Of a stretch of 64,000 bases of DNA, positions 48,722 to 57,278 are shown in pieces. The notes under the pieces were generated by a model, which saw only the letters and a list, made by a program, of their open reading frames with translations, was not told the DNA's origin and searched no databases. Made by a program: the position numbers and the translations under genes. Source of the DNA: Thiobacillus denitrificans (GTDB lineage: Bacteria > Pseudomonadota > Gammaproteobacteria > Burkholderiales > Thiobacillaceae); assembly GCA_002403375.1 (NCBI GenBank), contig DHHQ01000013.1, positions 105,173-169,172 of the forward strand, read 5' to 3'. Every line of letters begins with the position of its first letter. The stretch's first letter is position 1.

Positions 48722-49135
48722 TTATGCGTCGAAGAAGGCGGGCATGTCGGTCTGCTCGGTCTTGATCACGTCGACCCAGGCCGGCTTGTTCGCGCCACCC
48801 GCGGCAGCGAGCTTCTTGGTTTCTTCGTAGAGCATCTTCCAGCGGTTGTAGAGGCAGTCGCTGACCTTGCGCATCCCCGAATCGAAGTAGGAGTTGTGCA
48901 GGTCGCCGACGGTTCGGGTGAAGGACTCCATCTGTTCCAGCTGGTTGCGCGGATAGCCCTGGCGGTTGGGATCGGCGTACTTGACCATTTCGCGATGGAC
49001 CGCCCGGACGAAGACTTTCTGGCCTTCGGTCAGGTCGGCCTCGGTGCGGGGCGCGCCGCCGTAGTTCATGACCTCGTCGATGAAGCCCTGGAGACGTTCA
49101 CCGAAATCGAAGTTGGCGTAGTCGACGTTCTGCAT
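48722..49135 (-). CDS. uncharacterised 137-residue protein upstream of sat
   Basis: I do not recognise the family. The product is soluble, rich in charged and aromatic residues and predicted largely helical, with one cysteine (SDCLYNRW) and no signal peptide or metal motif. The N terminus reads MQNVDYANFDFGERLQGF and the C terminus VIKTEQTDMPAFFDA. Expression is well signposted: GGAGG seven bases before the ATG and a strong terminator 17 bases after the stop. It points the same way as sat-aprBA but is a separate transcription unit. A role in sulfur metabolism is only a positional guess. Confidence 0.78.
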   Translation of the reverse strand: MQNVDYANFDFGERLQGFIDEVMNYGGAPRTEADLTEGQKVFVRAVHREMVKYADPNRQGYPRNQLEQMESFTRTVGDLHNSYFDSGMRKVSDCLYNRWKMLYEETKKLAAAGGANKPAWVDVIKTEQTDMPAFFDA

Positions 49136-49240
49136 AAATCCTCCGTTATCAGATGTTGCTTTTTGAGTGGATGTGACTCCGCTTCCTATCCTACGCCGCG
49201 CGGTGCCACTGTCCAGCATCGCTCCGCGCTCGGCGCGCGA

Positions 49241-49951
49241 TTATTGCCTAAGCCCTTGAATCCAGCGGGAATAAATTTTGTCCGCCAAGCGGTGCAGCTG
49301 CTCGGTGCGGTGGACCAGGTCCGCCTGGATCGCTGCGGGCGCCTGCACCGCGGGGCTGTCGCTGGCGGCGATCTCGGCGGCGCCGTTGTCGCACCAGCCG
49401 GCGATCAGTTCGGGCGTCATTTCGACGTGGCATTGCATGCCGATGTGGCGGTCGTCGAGCACGAAGGCCTGGTTGGCACAGTGCGCGCTCTCGAGGATGC
49501 GCACGGCGCCCGGCGGCAGGCTGAAGGTTTCGCCGTGCCAGTGAAACGCCAGCAGCGGCGCGGCGACGTCGCCCAGCCAGGGACGCGCGGCGACAGGGTC
49601 GGTGACGCGGACCTCGCCCCAGCCGATCTCCTTGACCGGGTTGGCGCCCACGCTGCCGCCGAGCGCCTTCGCCATCAGCTGGCCGCCGAGACAGTGGCCG
49701 ATCACCGGGACGCCCGTCGCGACCGCCTCACGGATCAGGGCGAGCACTTGCGGGATCCACGGCAGATCGTCGTTGACGCTCATCGGTCCGCCCATCAAGC
49801 AGACGCCGGAAGCGCCGTTAAGATTCCCGGGTACGGCGTCGCCGGCGTCGATCCGTACCAGCTTCCAGGGAATGCCGTGACGGTCGAGAAAACCGGCGAA
49901 ATAGCCCGGCCCTTCGGTCGCAGAATGTCGAAAAATCAGAACAGGATCCAT
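49241..49951 (-). CDS. class I glutamine amidotransferase-like protein
   Basis: A 236-residue cytoplasmic protein with the class I GATase fold. The nucleophile elbow is GHCLGGQL with C87, and the remaining triad is in QCHVEMTPE (H175, E177). The oxyanion-strand segment LMGGPMSVND is also present. Stand-alone members of this group (GuaA-amidotransferase-like) hydrolyse glutamine or gamma-glutamyl compounds; no synthetase partner is next to it, so the substrate is unknown. Its ATG overlaps the ATG of the divergent protease gene. Confidence 0.9.
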   Translation of the reverse strand: MDPVLIFRHSATEGPGYFAGFLDRHGIPWKLVRIDAGDAVPGNLNGASGVCLMGGPMSVNDDLPWIPQVLALIREAVATGVPVIGHCLGGQLMAKALGGSVGANPVKEIGWGEVRVTDPVAARPWLGDVAAPLLAFHWHGETFSLPPGAVRILESAHCANQAFVLDDRHIGMQCHVEMTPELIAGWCDNGAAEIAASDSPAVQAPAAIQADLVHRTEQLHRLADKIYSRWIQGLRQ

Positions 49952-50600
49952 GATGACCACAGGCTGGAAAGCAATCGCAACCATGTTAGCAGCGGGCTGC
50001 CTCGCCTGCACGGCTGCGGGGGCGACCAGCGTCTCGGTGGTGGGGCTGTTCAAGGACAAGGCCATCGTCAGCATCGACGGCGGCAAGCCGCGCACCCTCA
50101 GCGTCGGACAGATGGTGCAGGGCGTGAGGCTCGTTGCCGCGGATTCCGGCAGCGCGCGTTTCGAGGTCGACGGCAAGCGCCGCACCTTGGCGATGGGGCA
50201 GTCGTTCGCCGGCGCCCCGGCAACGGCCGATCGGCAGAGTGTGTCGCTCACGGCCGACGCGCGCGGGCATTTCGCCGCTGCCGGCTCGCTCAACGGCTAT
50301 CCGCTGACCTTCCTGGTCGATACCGGCGCCACCGCCATCGCCATCAGCGCGGCGGAGGCCCGTCGCATCGGCATCGATTACCGGGCCGGCGAGGCGATGC
50401 GGGTGGGGACCGCCGCCGGCGTGGTGCCTGCCTGGCGCGTCAAGTTCGGCACGGTCAAGGTCGGCGGCATCACCGCCCACCAGGTCGACGGCATGGTGAT
50501 GGAGACGGGGCTGGACGTGCCGTTGCTGGGGATGAGCTTCCTGAACCGGATGGAAATGACGCGCAACGGACAGACGATGGTGCTGACCCAGCGCTACTGA
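49950..50600 (+). CDS. retropepsin-like aspartic protease (TIGR02281 type)
   Basis: A 216-residue exported protein. After a signal peptide (about residues 1-24) comes a small beta-rich N-terminal region, then a retroviral-type aspartic protease domain from about residue 97 with the catalytic FLVDTGATAIAIS (D124-T125-G126) and the later VPLLGMSFLNRMEM. Such single-lobe proteases work as dimers and sit in the periplasm or inner membrane of proteobacteria; natural substrates are mostly unknown. Two ATGs in tandem (49950, 49953) are possible starts, both overlapping the divergent amidotransferase start. Confidence 0.88.
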   Translation: MMTTGWKAIATMLAAGCLACTAAGATSVSVVGLFKDKAIVSIDGGKPRTLSVGQMVQGVRLVAADSGSARFEVDGKRRTLAMGQSFAGAPATADRQSVSLTADARGHFAAAGSLNGYPLTFLVDTGATAIAISAAEARRIGIDYRAGEAMRVGTAAGVVPAWRVKFGTVKVGGITAHQVDGMVMETGLDVPLLGMSFLNRMEMTRNGQTMVLTQRY

Positions 50601-50612
50601 TTCGGCCTCATA

Positions 50613-50649
50613 AATGAAACAAGGCCCGCGATGCGGGCCTTGTTTCATT
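50613..50649. terminator. bidirectional terminator between protease and folE2
   Basis: A perfect 17-base inverted repeat (AATGAAACAAGGCCCGC and its complement) around a three-base loop lies between the convergent genes. The outer AT-rich part supplies T-rich tails on both strands. Confidence 0.9.
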
Positions 50650-50662
50650 GGTGAGCCACCGT

Positions 50663-51472
50663 TTACTGGCGGGTCTTGTCACGCTCGATCAGCGCGTAGG
50701 CGCTGTGGTTGTGGATGGACTCGAAGTTCTCGGCCTCCACCACGTAGGCGTCGATCAGCGGCTCGGCGTTCATCGCGGCGGCGACGTCGCGCACGATGTC
50801 CTCGACGAACTTGGGATTGTCGTAGGCGCGCTCGGTGACGTATTTCTCGTCCGGCCGCTTCAGGAGGCCGAACAGCTCGCACGACGCCTGGTCCTCGACC
50901 TTGCGCACCAGATCCTCGATCCACAGGAAGCCGTTGGTCTTCGCGCTGACCGTGACGTGCGAGCGCTGGTTGTGCGCACCGTAGTCGGAGATCTTCTTCG
51001 AGCACGGGCAGAGCGAGGTCACCGGCACCAGCACCTTGGTGGTGTGGGAGTACTTGCCGTTCTCGATCTCGCCGATGAAGGTGACCTCGTAGTCGAGCAG
51101 GCTCTGCACGCCGGAGACGGGCGCGGCCTTGTTGACGAAGTAGGGGAAGGTCATCTCGACGTAGCCGGATTCCGCTTCCAGGCGCTCGACCATCTGCCGC
51201 AGCATGCCCTCGAAGTTCTCGACCGAGATCTCGCGCTCGCGCGTGTTGAGGATCTCGATGAACCGCGACATGTGCGTGCCCTTGAAGTTGTGCGGCAGGA
51301 ACACGTACATGTTGAAGGTGGCGATGGTGTGCTGGACGCCGCCGCTCTTGTCGGCCACGCGCACCGGGTGGCGGATGCTCTTGATGCCGACCTTGTTGAT
51401 GGCGATTTGCCGCGTGTCCGCCGAGCTCTGCACGTCGGGCATGCAAACGGCGGTGTCGCAAATCTGGTTCAT
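50663..51472 (-). CDS. folE2: GTP cyclohydrolase FolE2
   Basis: A 269-residue type IB GTP cyclohydrolase, which opens the GTP ring to give dihydroneopterin triphosphate for folate synthesis. The metal-binding cysteine region SLCPCSKKISDYGAHNQRSHV and the ENFESIHNHSAYA segment are characteristic of FolE2 (COG1469) and distinguish it from zinc-dependent FolE. FolE2 can use several metals and often backs up FolE under zinc limitation; no Zur site was identified here. It lies after dxs on the same strand with a gap of about 96 bases. Confidence 0.96.
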   Translation of the reverse strand: MNQICDTAVCMPDVQSSADTRQIAINKVGIKSIRHPVRVADKSGGVQHTIATFNMYVFLPHNFKGTHMSRFIEILNTREREISVENFEGMLRQMVERLEAESGYVEMTFPYFVNKAAPVSGVQSLLDYEVTFIGEIENGKYSHTTKVLVPVTSLCPCSKKISDYGAHNQRSHVTVSAKTNGFLWIEDLVRKVEDQASCELFGLLKRPDEKYVTERAYDNPKFVEDIVRDVAAAMNAEPLIDAYVVEAENFESIHNHSAYALIERDKTRQ

Positions 51473-51568
51473 GGCAGCTCCTTGAATCGATGCAATTTAG
51501 ACTAAGTATAAACTGCAGGAATAGTTGAGTAAACTACTCGGGCATACGATCTTTCAAGGCTTCAGCCC

Positions 51569-53443
51569 TCAGAAAGTCGGAGCCCCCTCGTGGGGCAACA
51601 GGGTAATCCGCTGCCGGATGGCGCGCTCGATTCCGCCGGCGTCGAGCCCGCAATCGGCCAGCATCCGCGCCGGATCGCCATGTTCGATGAAGAGGTCGGG
51701 CAGGCCCAGGTGAACGAGCGGCACGGATATGCCGAGCTCGGCCAGCGCCTCGGCGACGCCGGCGCCCGCGCCGCCGGCGACGGCGTTCTCCTCCAGCGTG
51801 ACCAGCAGGCGGTGGCCATGCGCCAGTTCCTGCAGCAGGTCGAGGTCGAGCGGCTTGACGAAGCGCATGTCGGCGACGCTGGCGTCGAGTGCCTCGGCCG
51901 CCGCGAGCGCCGGCGCGACCAGGCTGCCGAAGGCGACGAGGGCGACATCGCGCCCACGGCGGCGCAGCACGCCGCGGCCGACCTCGACCGGCTCGAGGCC
52001 GGAGTCGAGCGACGCGCCGCTGCCGCTGCCGCGCGGATAGCGCACCGCCGACGGACCGTTGTGCAGGAAGGCGGTGGTCAGCAGACGGCGGCACTCGTTC
52101 TCGTCCGAGGGTGCCGCGATCAGCATGTTGGGGATGCAGCGCAGGAATGAGAGGTCGAAGCTGCCCGCGTGGGTCGGGCCGTCGGCGCCGACCAGCCCCG
52201 CGCGGTCGATCGCCAGCATCACCGGCAGGTTCTGCAGCGCGACGTCGTGGACCAGCTGGTCGTAGGCGCGCTGCAGGAAGGTCGAATAGATCGCCACCAC
52301 CGGCTTCACGCCTTCGCAGGCGAGCCCCGCGGCGAAGGTCACCGCGTGCTGCTCGGCGATGCCGACGTCGAAATAGCGCTTCGGGTATTGCTGCGAAAAG
52401 CGCACCAGTCCGGAGCCTTCGCGCATCGCCGGAGTGATGCCGACGAGGCGCGTGTCGGCGGCCGCCATGTCGCACAGCCAGTCGCCGAATACCTGGGTGT
52501 AGGTCGGCTTGCCGCCGGCCTTCTCGGCGACGCCGGCGGCCGGGTCGAAGCGCGACACGCCGTGGTAGAGGCAGGGGTTGGTCTCGGCCGGCGCGTAGCC
52601 CTTGCCCTTGCGGGTGACGATGTGGAGGAATTGCGGGCCGGAGAGGTCGCGGATGTTTCGCAGCGTCTCGACCAGCACGTCGAGGTCGTGGCCGTCGATC
52701 GGGCCGATGTAGTTGAAGCCGAATTCCTCGAACAGCGTGCCGGGCGTCACCATGCCCTTCATGTGCTCCTCGGCGCGCTTGGCGAGTTCCTTGATCGGCG
52801 GCACCGCCGACAGCACCTTCTCGCCGGCGCGGCGGGCGGCCGCGTAGAACTTGCCGGACATCAGCCGCGCCAGGTAGTTGTTGAGCGCGCCGACGTTGGG
52901 CGAGATCGACATGTCGTTGTCGTTGAGCACCACCAGCAGCGGCAGGTCGGTCGCCCCGGCGTTGTTGAGCGCCTCGAACGCCATGCCGGCGGTCATCGCG
53001 CCGTCGCCGATGATCGCGACCGCGCGCTGGTCGCTGCCGAGCTGGTGGAAGGCCTCGGCCATGCCGAGCGCGGCCGAGATCGAGGTGCTGGAGTGGCCGA
53101 CGCCGAAGGCGTCGTATTCGCTCTCGGCGCGTCGCGGGAAGCCGGCGATGCCGCCCGCCTGGCGCAGGCTGCCCATGGCGTCGCGCCGCCCGGTCAGGAT
53201 CTTGTGCGAGTAGGTCTGGTGGCCGACGTCCCACACGATGCGGTCGCGCGGCGTGTCGAACACGTAGTGCAGGGCGATCGTCAGTTCGACCGTGCCGAGG
53301 TTGGATGCCAGGTGGCCGCCGGTCTTGCCGACCGACGCGACGAGGAACTCGCGCAGTTCGGCGGCGAGCTTCGGCAGGTCGGCTGGGGCGAGCGCGCGCA
53401 GGTCGGCGGGCGAGTCGATGGTGTCGAGCAGACGCTGGGTCAT
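51569..53443 (-). CDS. dxs: 1-deoxy-D-xylulose-5-phosphate synthase
   Basis: A 624-residue thiamine-diphosphate enzyme for the first step of the MEP isoprenoid pathway. The cofactor motif GDGAMTAGMAFEALNNAG and the transketolase-like DVGIAEQHAVTFAAGLA are intact, and the start MTQRLLDTIDSPADLRAL is standard. It is the third gene in xseB-ispA-dxs with one base between the ispA stop and its ATG. Length is normal. It supplies precursors to both IspA and, in this window, IspB. Confidence 0.98.
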   Translation of the reverse strand: MTQRLLDTIDSPADLRALAPADLPKLAAELREFLVASVGKTGGHLASNLGTVELTIALHYVFDTPRDRIVWDVGHQTYSHKILTGRRDAMGSLRQAGGIAGFPRRAESEYDAFGVGHSSTSISAALGMAEAFHQLGSDQRAVAIIGDGAMTAGMAFEALNNAGATDLPLLVVLNDNDMSISPNVGALNNYLARLMSGKFYAAARRAGEKVLSAVPPIKELAKRAEEHMKGMVTPGTLFEEFGFNYIGPIDGHDLDVLVETLRNIRDLSGPQFLHIVTRKGKGYAPAETNPCLYHGVSRFDPAAGVAEKAGGKPTYTQVFGDWLCDMAAADTRLVGITPAMREGSGLVRFSQQYPKRYFDVGIAEQHAVTFAAGLACEGVKPVVAIYSTFLQRAYDQLVHDVALQNLPVMLAIDRAGLVGADGPTHAGSFDLSFLRCIPNMLIAAPSDENECRRLLTTAFLHNGPSAVRYPRGSGSGASLDSGLEPVEVGRGVLRRRGRDVALVAFGSLVAPALAAAEALDASVADMRFVKPLDLDLLQELAHGHRLLVTLEENAVAGGAGAGVAEALAELGISVPLVHLGLPDLFIEHGDPARMLADCGLDAGGIERAIRQRITLLPHEGAPTF

Positions 53444-53444
53444 G

Positions 53445-54332
53445 TCAGAACGTCCGCTCGACGACGAAGTCGGCCAGCTGGCGCAGGCGGTCGGCCGGCA
53501 CCGCGAGCTTGTCGAGCGCGGCGTGCGCGTCGGCGCGCAATTCCAGCGCCAGGTCGCGCGCGCGCGCCGCGCCGAGCAGGCTGACGTAGGTCGGCTTGTT
53601 GTTGGCGGCGTCCTTGCCGGCGGTCTTGCCGAGCGTCGCGGTCGGCGCCTCGGCGTCGAGCACGTCGTCGACGACCTGGAAGGCGAGCCCGATGCACTTC
53701 GCGTAGTGGTCGAGCGCGCCGGTCGCGGCCTCCGGGCCACGGCCGCAGTGCGCGCCCAGCAGCACCGCGGCGCGGATCAGCGCGCCGGTCTTGTGGATGT
53801 GCATGAACTCGAGCTCGGTGAGGTCGAGCGGCTTGCCGACGCTGGCGAGGTCGATCGCCTGACCGCCGGCCATGCCGCGCGAGCCGGACGCCTGCGCGAG
53901 GAGTTGCACCATTTTCAACTGGGTGGCGGCGTCGTCGGCGAGTGGCCCGCTGGTGAGGATCTCGAAGGCGAGGCTTTGCAGCGCGTCGCCGACCAGCAGC
54001 GCTGTCGCCTCGTCGAACTCGACGTGGACCGTCGGCTTGCCGCGCCGCAGCGCGTCGTCGTCCATCGCCGGCATGTCGTCGTGCACCAGCGAATAGGCGT
54101 GGATCAGTTCGACCGCAGCGGCGGCGTGCTGCACCCGCTCGGGGTCGGCGCCGGTGACCTCGCCGGCGGCGAACGCCAGCAGCGGACGCACCCGCTTGCC
54201 GCCGCCCAGCACGGCGTAGCGCATCGCCTCGTGGAGGCGCTGCGGGGCGATCTCGGAGGAGGGGAGCCACTCGGCCAGCACGCCTTCCATGCGTGCCTGG
54301 CATGCCTGCATCCAGGCGGAAAAATCAGTCAT
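53445..54332 (-). CDS. ispA: farnesyl (geranyl) diphosphate synthase
   Basis: A 295-residue cis-chain-length-limited prenyl synthase that makes farnesyl diphosphate. The first aspartate motif is LVHDDMPAMDDD (D85, D86, with the extra two residues typical of FPP synthases) and the second is QVVDDVLD. It overlaps the end of xseB by eight bases and runs straight into dxs, the usual proteobacterial xseB-ispA-dxs order. The N terminus MTDFSAWMQACQARMEGVL is as expected. Confidence 0.97.
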   Translation of the reverse strand: MTDFSAWMQACQARMEGVLAEWLPSSEIAPQRLHEAMRYAVLGGGKRVRPLLAFAAGEVTGADPERVQHAAAAVELIHAYSLVHDDMPAMDDDALRRGKPTVHVEFDEATALLVGDALQSLAFEILTSGPLADDAATQLKMVQLLAQASGSRGMAGGQAIDLASVGKPLDLTELEFMHIHKTGALIRAAVLLGAHCGRGPEAATGALDHYAKCIGLAFQVVDDVLDAEAPTATLGKTAGKDAANNKPTYVSLLGAARARDLALELRADAHAALDKLAVPADRLRQLADFVVERTF

Positions 54333-54564
54333 CGGTGTCTTCGGTGTTGAAGGGCTGCAAGGCCCCGTTTTCCAGGATCTTCACCTGCTGCTCCGCGTCG
54401 GCGAGCTGCTGGCGACAGTACTGCAGGAGCTCGGCGCCGCGCCTGTAGGCGGCGAGCGAAGCCTCGAGCGGCAGCTGGCCGGACTCCATCTCGCCCACGA
54501 TGGCTTCCAGCTCGGCGAGGGCGGACTCGTAATCCTTGGGGGCGGCGGCGCGGGGTTTGGCCAT
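54325..54564 (-). CDS. xseB: exodeoxyribonuclease VII small subunit
   Basis: A 79-residue helical subunit of exonuclease VII. The core YESALAELEAIVGEMESGQLPLEASLAAYRRGAELLQYCRQQLADAEQQV is the family signature. It is the first gene of the xseB-ispA-dxs operon and is divergent from the Rieske gene. The large subunit XseA is not in this window. Confidence 0.96.
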   Translation of the reverse strand: MAKPRAAAPKDYESALAELEAIVGEMESGQLPLEASLAAYRRGAELLQYCRQQLADAEQQVKILENGALQPFNTEDTDD

Positions 54565-54644
54565 GAATGTCGGACCAGGCGGGAAAAGCGCATTACTTTA
54601 ACAAATTCGGGGCTCCCACGCCTCCCCGCCAAGCCTGCCTATGC

Positions 54645-54829
54645 TAGAATTTCGCGCTTTCCCTGCGCGGCAGGGGTTCATCCGGAACCGCACTTTCCGT
54701 GGTGCGAGTGGTGCAGCGGTTGCAATGACGCCGAAGCGTCGACGACCGCGCGCCGACTCCGGTGGGTCACATACTTGCCGCTCCAGCGGGGTTTGCTGGA
54801 GGGGGCTTGGTTTTGAGTAGGGTACGCCA
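54645..54829 (+). promoter_or_regulatory. extended -10 promoter and structured leader of the Rieske gene
   Basis: TGC-TAGAAT (54642-54650) is an extended -10 element without a recognisable -35. Transcription from near 54657 would give a leader of about 170 nt that contains hairpins: CCCTGC/GCAGGG (about 54661-54675) and CTCCAGC/GCTGGAG (about 54781-54801). I could not match it to a known riboswitch. The -10 and following bases (TAGAATTTCGCGCTTTCC) resemble the rplU promoter start region. Confidence 0.45.
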
Positions 54830-55942
54830 ATGAGCGATCTCGCCGAATCCAGCGCCTTGTCGCTAACTTCGCCTCAGCTGCCAGTTTCCTGGTACTTCGA
54901 TCCGGCCGTCTACGCGCTGGAGCTCGAGCATCTGTTCAAACGCGGTCCCGGCTATGCGGGCCATCAGCTGATGGTGCCCGAGGCGGGCGACTATCACGCG
55001 CTCGAGATGTTCGACGGCGCGAAAATGCTGGTCAACAGCGGGTCGGGAATCGAGCTGCTGTCCAACGTCTGCCGCCACCGCCAGGCGATCATGCTCAAGG
55101 GGCGCGGCAAGCTCGCGTCGAACACCATCGTCTGCCCGATCCACCGCTGGACCTACGACAGCCGAGGCACGCTGATGGGCGCGCCGGAGTTTCCCGGCAA
55201 CCCCTGCCTCAACCTCAACCGCACCGGCCTCGAGAACTGGCAGGGCCTGCTGTTCGCCGGCGGCCGCGACGTCAACGCGGATCTGGCCGGCATGCAGGCG
55301 GCGCGCGAGCTCGACTTCTCCGGCTTCATGCTCGACCGCGTCGAGGTCACGCACTACGCCTGCAACTGGAAGACCTTCATCGAGGTGTACCTCGAGGATT
55401 ATCACGTCGCGCCCTACCACCCGGGCCTCGGCCATTTCGTTACCTGCGACGACCTCAAGTGGGAATACGGCGAGTGGTGGTCGGTGCAGACCGTCGGGGT
55501 CAACCGCGGCCTTGCCAAGGCGGGCTCCCCCGTCTACCAGAAATGGCACGAGCAGGTGCTCGCCTACGACCGCGGCGAGGCGCCCAGGCACGGCGCGATC
55601 TGGCTCACCTACTATCCGGGCCTGATGGTCGAGTGGTACCCGCACGTGCTGGTGGTGTCGTCGATCGTGCCGACCGGCATCGAGTCGTGCAGCAACATCG
55701 TCGAGTTCTACTACCCCGAGGACATCGCGCTGTTCGAGCGCGCCTTCATCGAGGCCGAGCAGGCGGCGTACAACGAGACCGCGGTCGAGGACGAGGACAT
55801 CTGCCTGCGCATGCACGAAGGCCGGCGCGCGCTCTACAAGCAGGGCATCTCGGAAACCGGGCCGTACCAGTCGCCGATGGAGGACGGGATGATGCATTTC
55901 CACGCCTTCCTGCGGCGCCAGCTCGAGCCGCACATGAAATGA
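54830..55942 (+). CDS. Rieske non-haem iron oxygenase, alpha-subunit-like
   Basis: A 370-residue oxygenase. The N-terminal Rieske [2Fe-2S] site is CRHRQ (C81, H83) and CPIHRW (C102, H105). The C-terminal catalytic domain has the mononuclear iron segment EDYHVAPYHPGLGHF with H192 and H197 and the bridging acidic residue before it. It resembles single-subunit choline/carnitine-monooxygenase-like and ring-hydroxylating alpha subunits. The same gene is commonly found next to xseB-ispA-dxs in betaproteobacteria, and its substrate is not known. No reductase or beta subunit is adjacent. A strong terminator follows. Confidence 0.9.
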   Translation: MSDLAESSALSLTSPQLPVSWYFDPAVYALELEHLFKRGPGYAGHQLMVPEAGDYHALEMFDGAKMLVNSGSGIELLSNVCRHRQAIMLKGRGKLASNTIVCPIHRWTYDSRGTLMGAPEFPGNPCLNLNRTGLENWQGLLFAGGRDVNADLAGMQAARELDFSGFMLDRVEVTHYACNWKTFIEVYLEDYHVAPYHPGLGHFVTCDDLKWEYGEWWSVQTVGVNRGLAKAGSPVYQKWHEQVLAYDRGEAPRHGAIWLTYYPGLMVEWYPHVLVVSSIVPTGIESCSNIVEFYYPEDIALFERAFIEAEQAAYNETAVEDEDICLRMHEGRRALYKQGISETGPYQSPMEDGMMHFHAFLRRQLEPHMK

Positions 55943-55960
55943 GGCTTGCTGCATGCATCC

Positions 55961-55988
55961 ACGGGCGGCGCACACCGCCCGTTTTTTT
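55961..55988 (+). terminator. intrinsic terminator after the Rieske gene
   Basis: ACGGGCGG and CCGCCCGT pair around CGCACA and are followed by seven T. Confidence 0.92.
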
Positions 55989-56014
55989 CGTCCGTCCCCG
56001 ATGAGCCGCCTTTC

Positions 56015-56881
56015 ATGAAATCGAGCTGGATGCTGGTGGCGGCGGCGCTGTTCGCGCTGATGGGCGTGCTGGTGAAGCACGCCTCCGCGAAGTTTTCGCC
56101 GGCCGAACTGGTGTTCTACCGTTCGGCGTTCGGGCTGCTGGCGATCTGGGGGGTGATCGCGCTCGGCCGGCGTCAGCTGCTCGCGCCGCTCGCCACGCCG
56201 CACGTGCAGGCGCATTTCTGGCGCGGGCTCTCCGGCTTCGCCGCGCTGGTGCTGTTCTTCTTCGCGCTGGCGCGGCTGCCGCTCGCCACCGCGGTCACCC
56301 TCAACTACACGGCGCCGCTGTTCCTCGCCGCGCTCTCGGCCTGGTGGCTGCGCGAGCGCCACGGCCGCGGACTGGTCGGCGCGGTGCTGCTCGGCTTCGT
56401 CGGCATCGTGCTGCTGCTGCGGCCGCAGGTGCAGGGCCAGGACTGGCTGCCGGCGGCGGCCGGGCTGGCATCGGGAATGCTGGCCGCGGTCGCCTACGTC
56501 AACGTCAAGCAGCTGGGGCGGCTGGGCGAGCCCGAGTGGCGCGTGGTGTTCTACTTCACGCTGCTGTCGACCGCGGGCGGCGCGGGCTGGATGGCGGTCG
56601 CCGGCTTCCATCGTCCGCAACCGGCCGACTGGCCCTGGCTCGTCGGCATCGGCGTCACCGCGACGCTGGCACAGCTGGCGCTGACCCGTGCCTACCATCG
56701 CGGCCGCACGCTGACGGTCGGCTCGCTGGCCTACACGACGGTCGGGTTTTCCGCGCTCTACGGCGTGCTGCTGTTCGGCGAGCGCCTGCCGCTGCTGGCC
56801 TGGGTCGGCATGGCGGTGGTCGCCGCGGCGGGCGTCTGGGCGGTGCGCGCCTCGGCACCGGCAGCGTCCGATTCGCTATAG
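56015..56881 (+). CDS. EamA/DMT-superfamily membrane transporter
   Basis: A 288-residue inner-membrane protein with about ten hydrophobic segments in two five-helix EamA repeats. Features include VKHASAKFSPAELVFYRS and FFFALARLPLATAVTLNYTAPLF in the first repeat and LTRAYHRGRTLTVGSLAYTTVGFSALYGVLLFGERL in the second. The family exports metabolites or amino acids; the substrate cannot be told. The start at 56015 (MKSSWML) is chosen because the upstream in-frame sequence lies over the terminator. Confidence 0.92.
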   Translation: MKSSWMLVAAALFALMGVLVKHASAKFSPAELVFYRSAFGLLAIWGVIALGRRQLLAPLATPHVQAHFWRGLSGFAALVLFFFALARLPLATAVTLNYTAPLFLAALSAWWLRERHGRGLVGAVLLGFVGIVLLLRPQVQGQDWLPAAAGLASGMLAAVAYVNVKQLGRLGEPEWRVVFYFTLLSTAGGAGWMAVAGFHRPQPADWPWLVGIGVTATLAQLALTRAYHRGRTLTVGSLAYTTVGFSALYGVLLFGERLPLLAWVGMAVVAAAGVWAVRASAPAASDSL

Positions 56882-56908
56882 TGGGAGCACATTCCCGAGG
56901 AGCGCACC

Positions 56909-57277
56909 ATGATCACCCTGAACGTCCAGGACAACCAGATCGCCGTCACCGTGATGGGCCAGTTCACGCTGGATGACTACAAGGAATTCGAGCAGGCGGT
57001 CGACTACGGCATCCAGTTCAAGGGCAAGGTCAACGTGCTGTTCGACCTGCGCGACATGCTGTCCTACAGCGTCGACGTGGCGTGGGAGGAACTGAAGTTC
57101 TCGCGCGAGCACAAGAACGATTTCGGCCGCATCGCGATCCTCACCGGCGACCAGTGGGTGGCGTGGAGCATGTGGATCAACCGGATGTTCATGTCGGCGG
57201 ACATCCGCCTGTTCGACGAACTCGAGCTGGCGCAGGACTGGGTCGCCGGCGGCGAGCTGCCGGCGGCGGCAAGCTGA
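56909..57277 (+). CDS. SpoIIAA/STAS-like protein
   Basis: A 122-residue soluble protein that looks like the SpoIIAA-like (STAS/CRAL-TRIO-type) family: an N-terminal beta pair (ITLNVQDNQIAVTVMGQFTLDDYKEFEQAV) and the central GKVNVLFDLRDMLSYSVDVAWEELKFSREHKNDFGRIAILTGDQWVAW. Relatives are small proteins of unknown role, possibly in lipid binding or signalling. It follows the EamA gene by 27 bases and converges with the DUF3025 gene, with one base between the stops. Confidence 0.85.
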   Translation: MITLNVQDNQIAVTVMGQFTLDDYKEFEQAVDYGIQFKGKVNVLFDLRDMLSYSVDVAWEELKFSREHKNDFGRIAILTGDQWVAWSMWINRMFMSADIRLFDELELAQDWVAGGELPAAAS

Positions 57278-57278
57278 G

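Noticed and set aside
54656..54800. tRNA, 6S, SRP or tmRNA gene upstream of the Rieske gene
   Set aside because: The region is GC-rich and folds, but shows no cloverleaf, SRP core, 6S bulge or tmRNA tag features.
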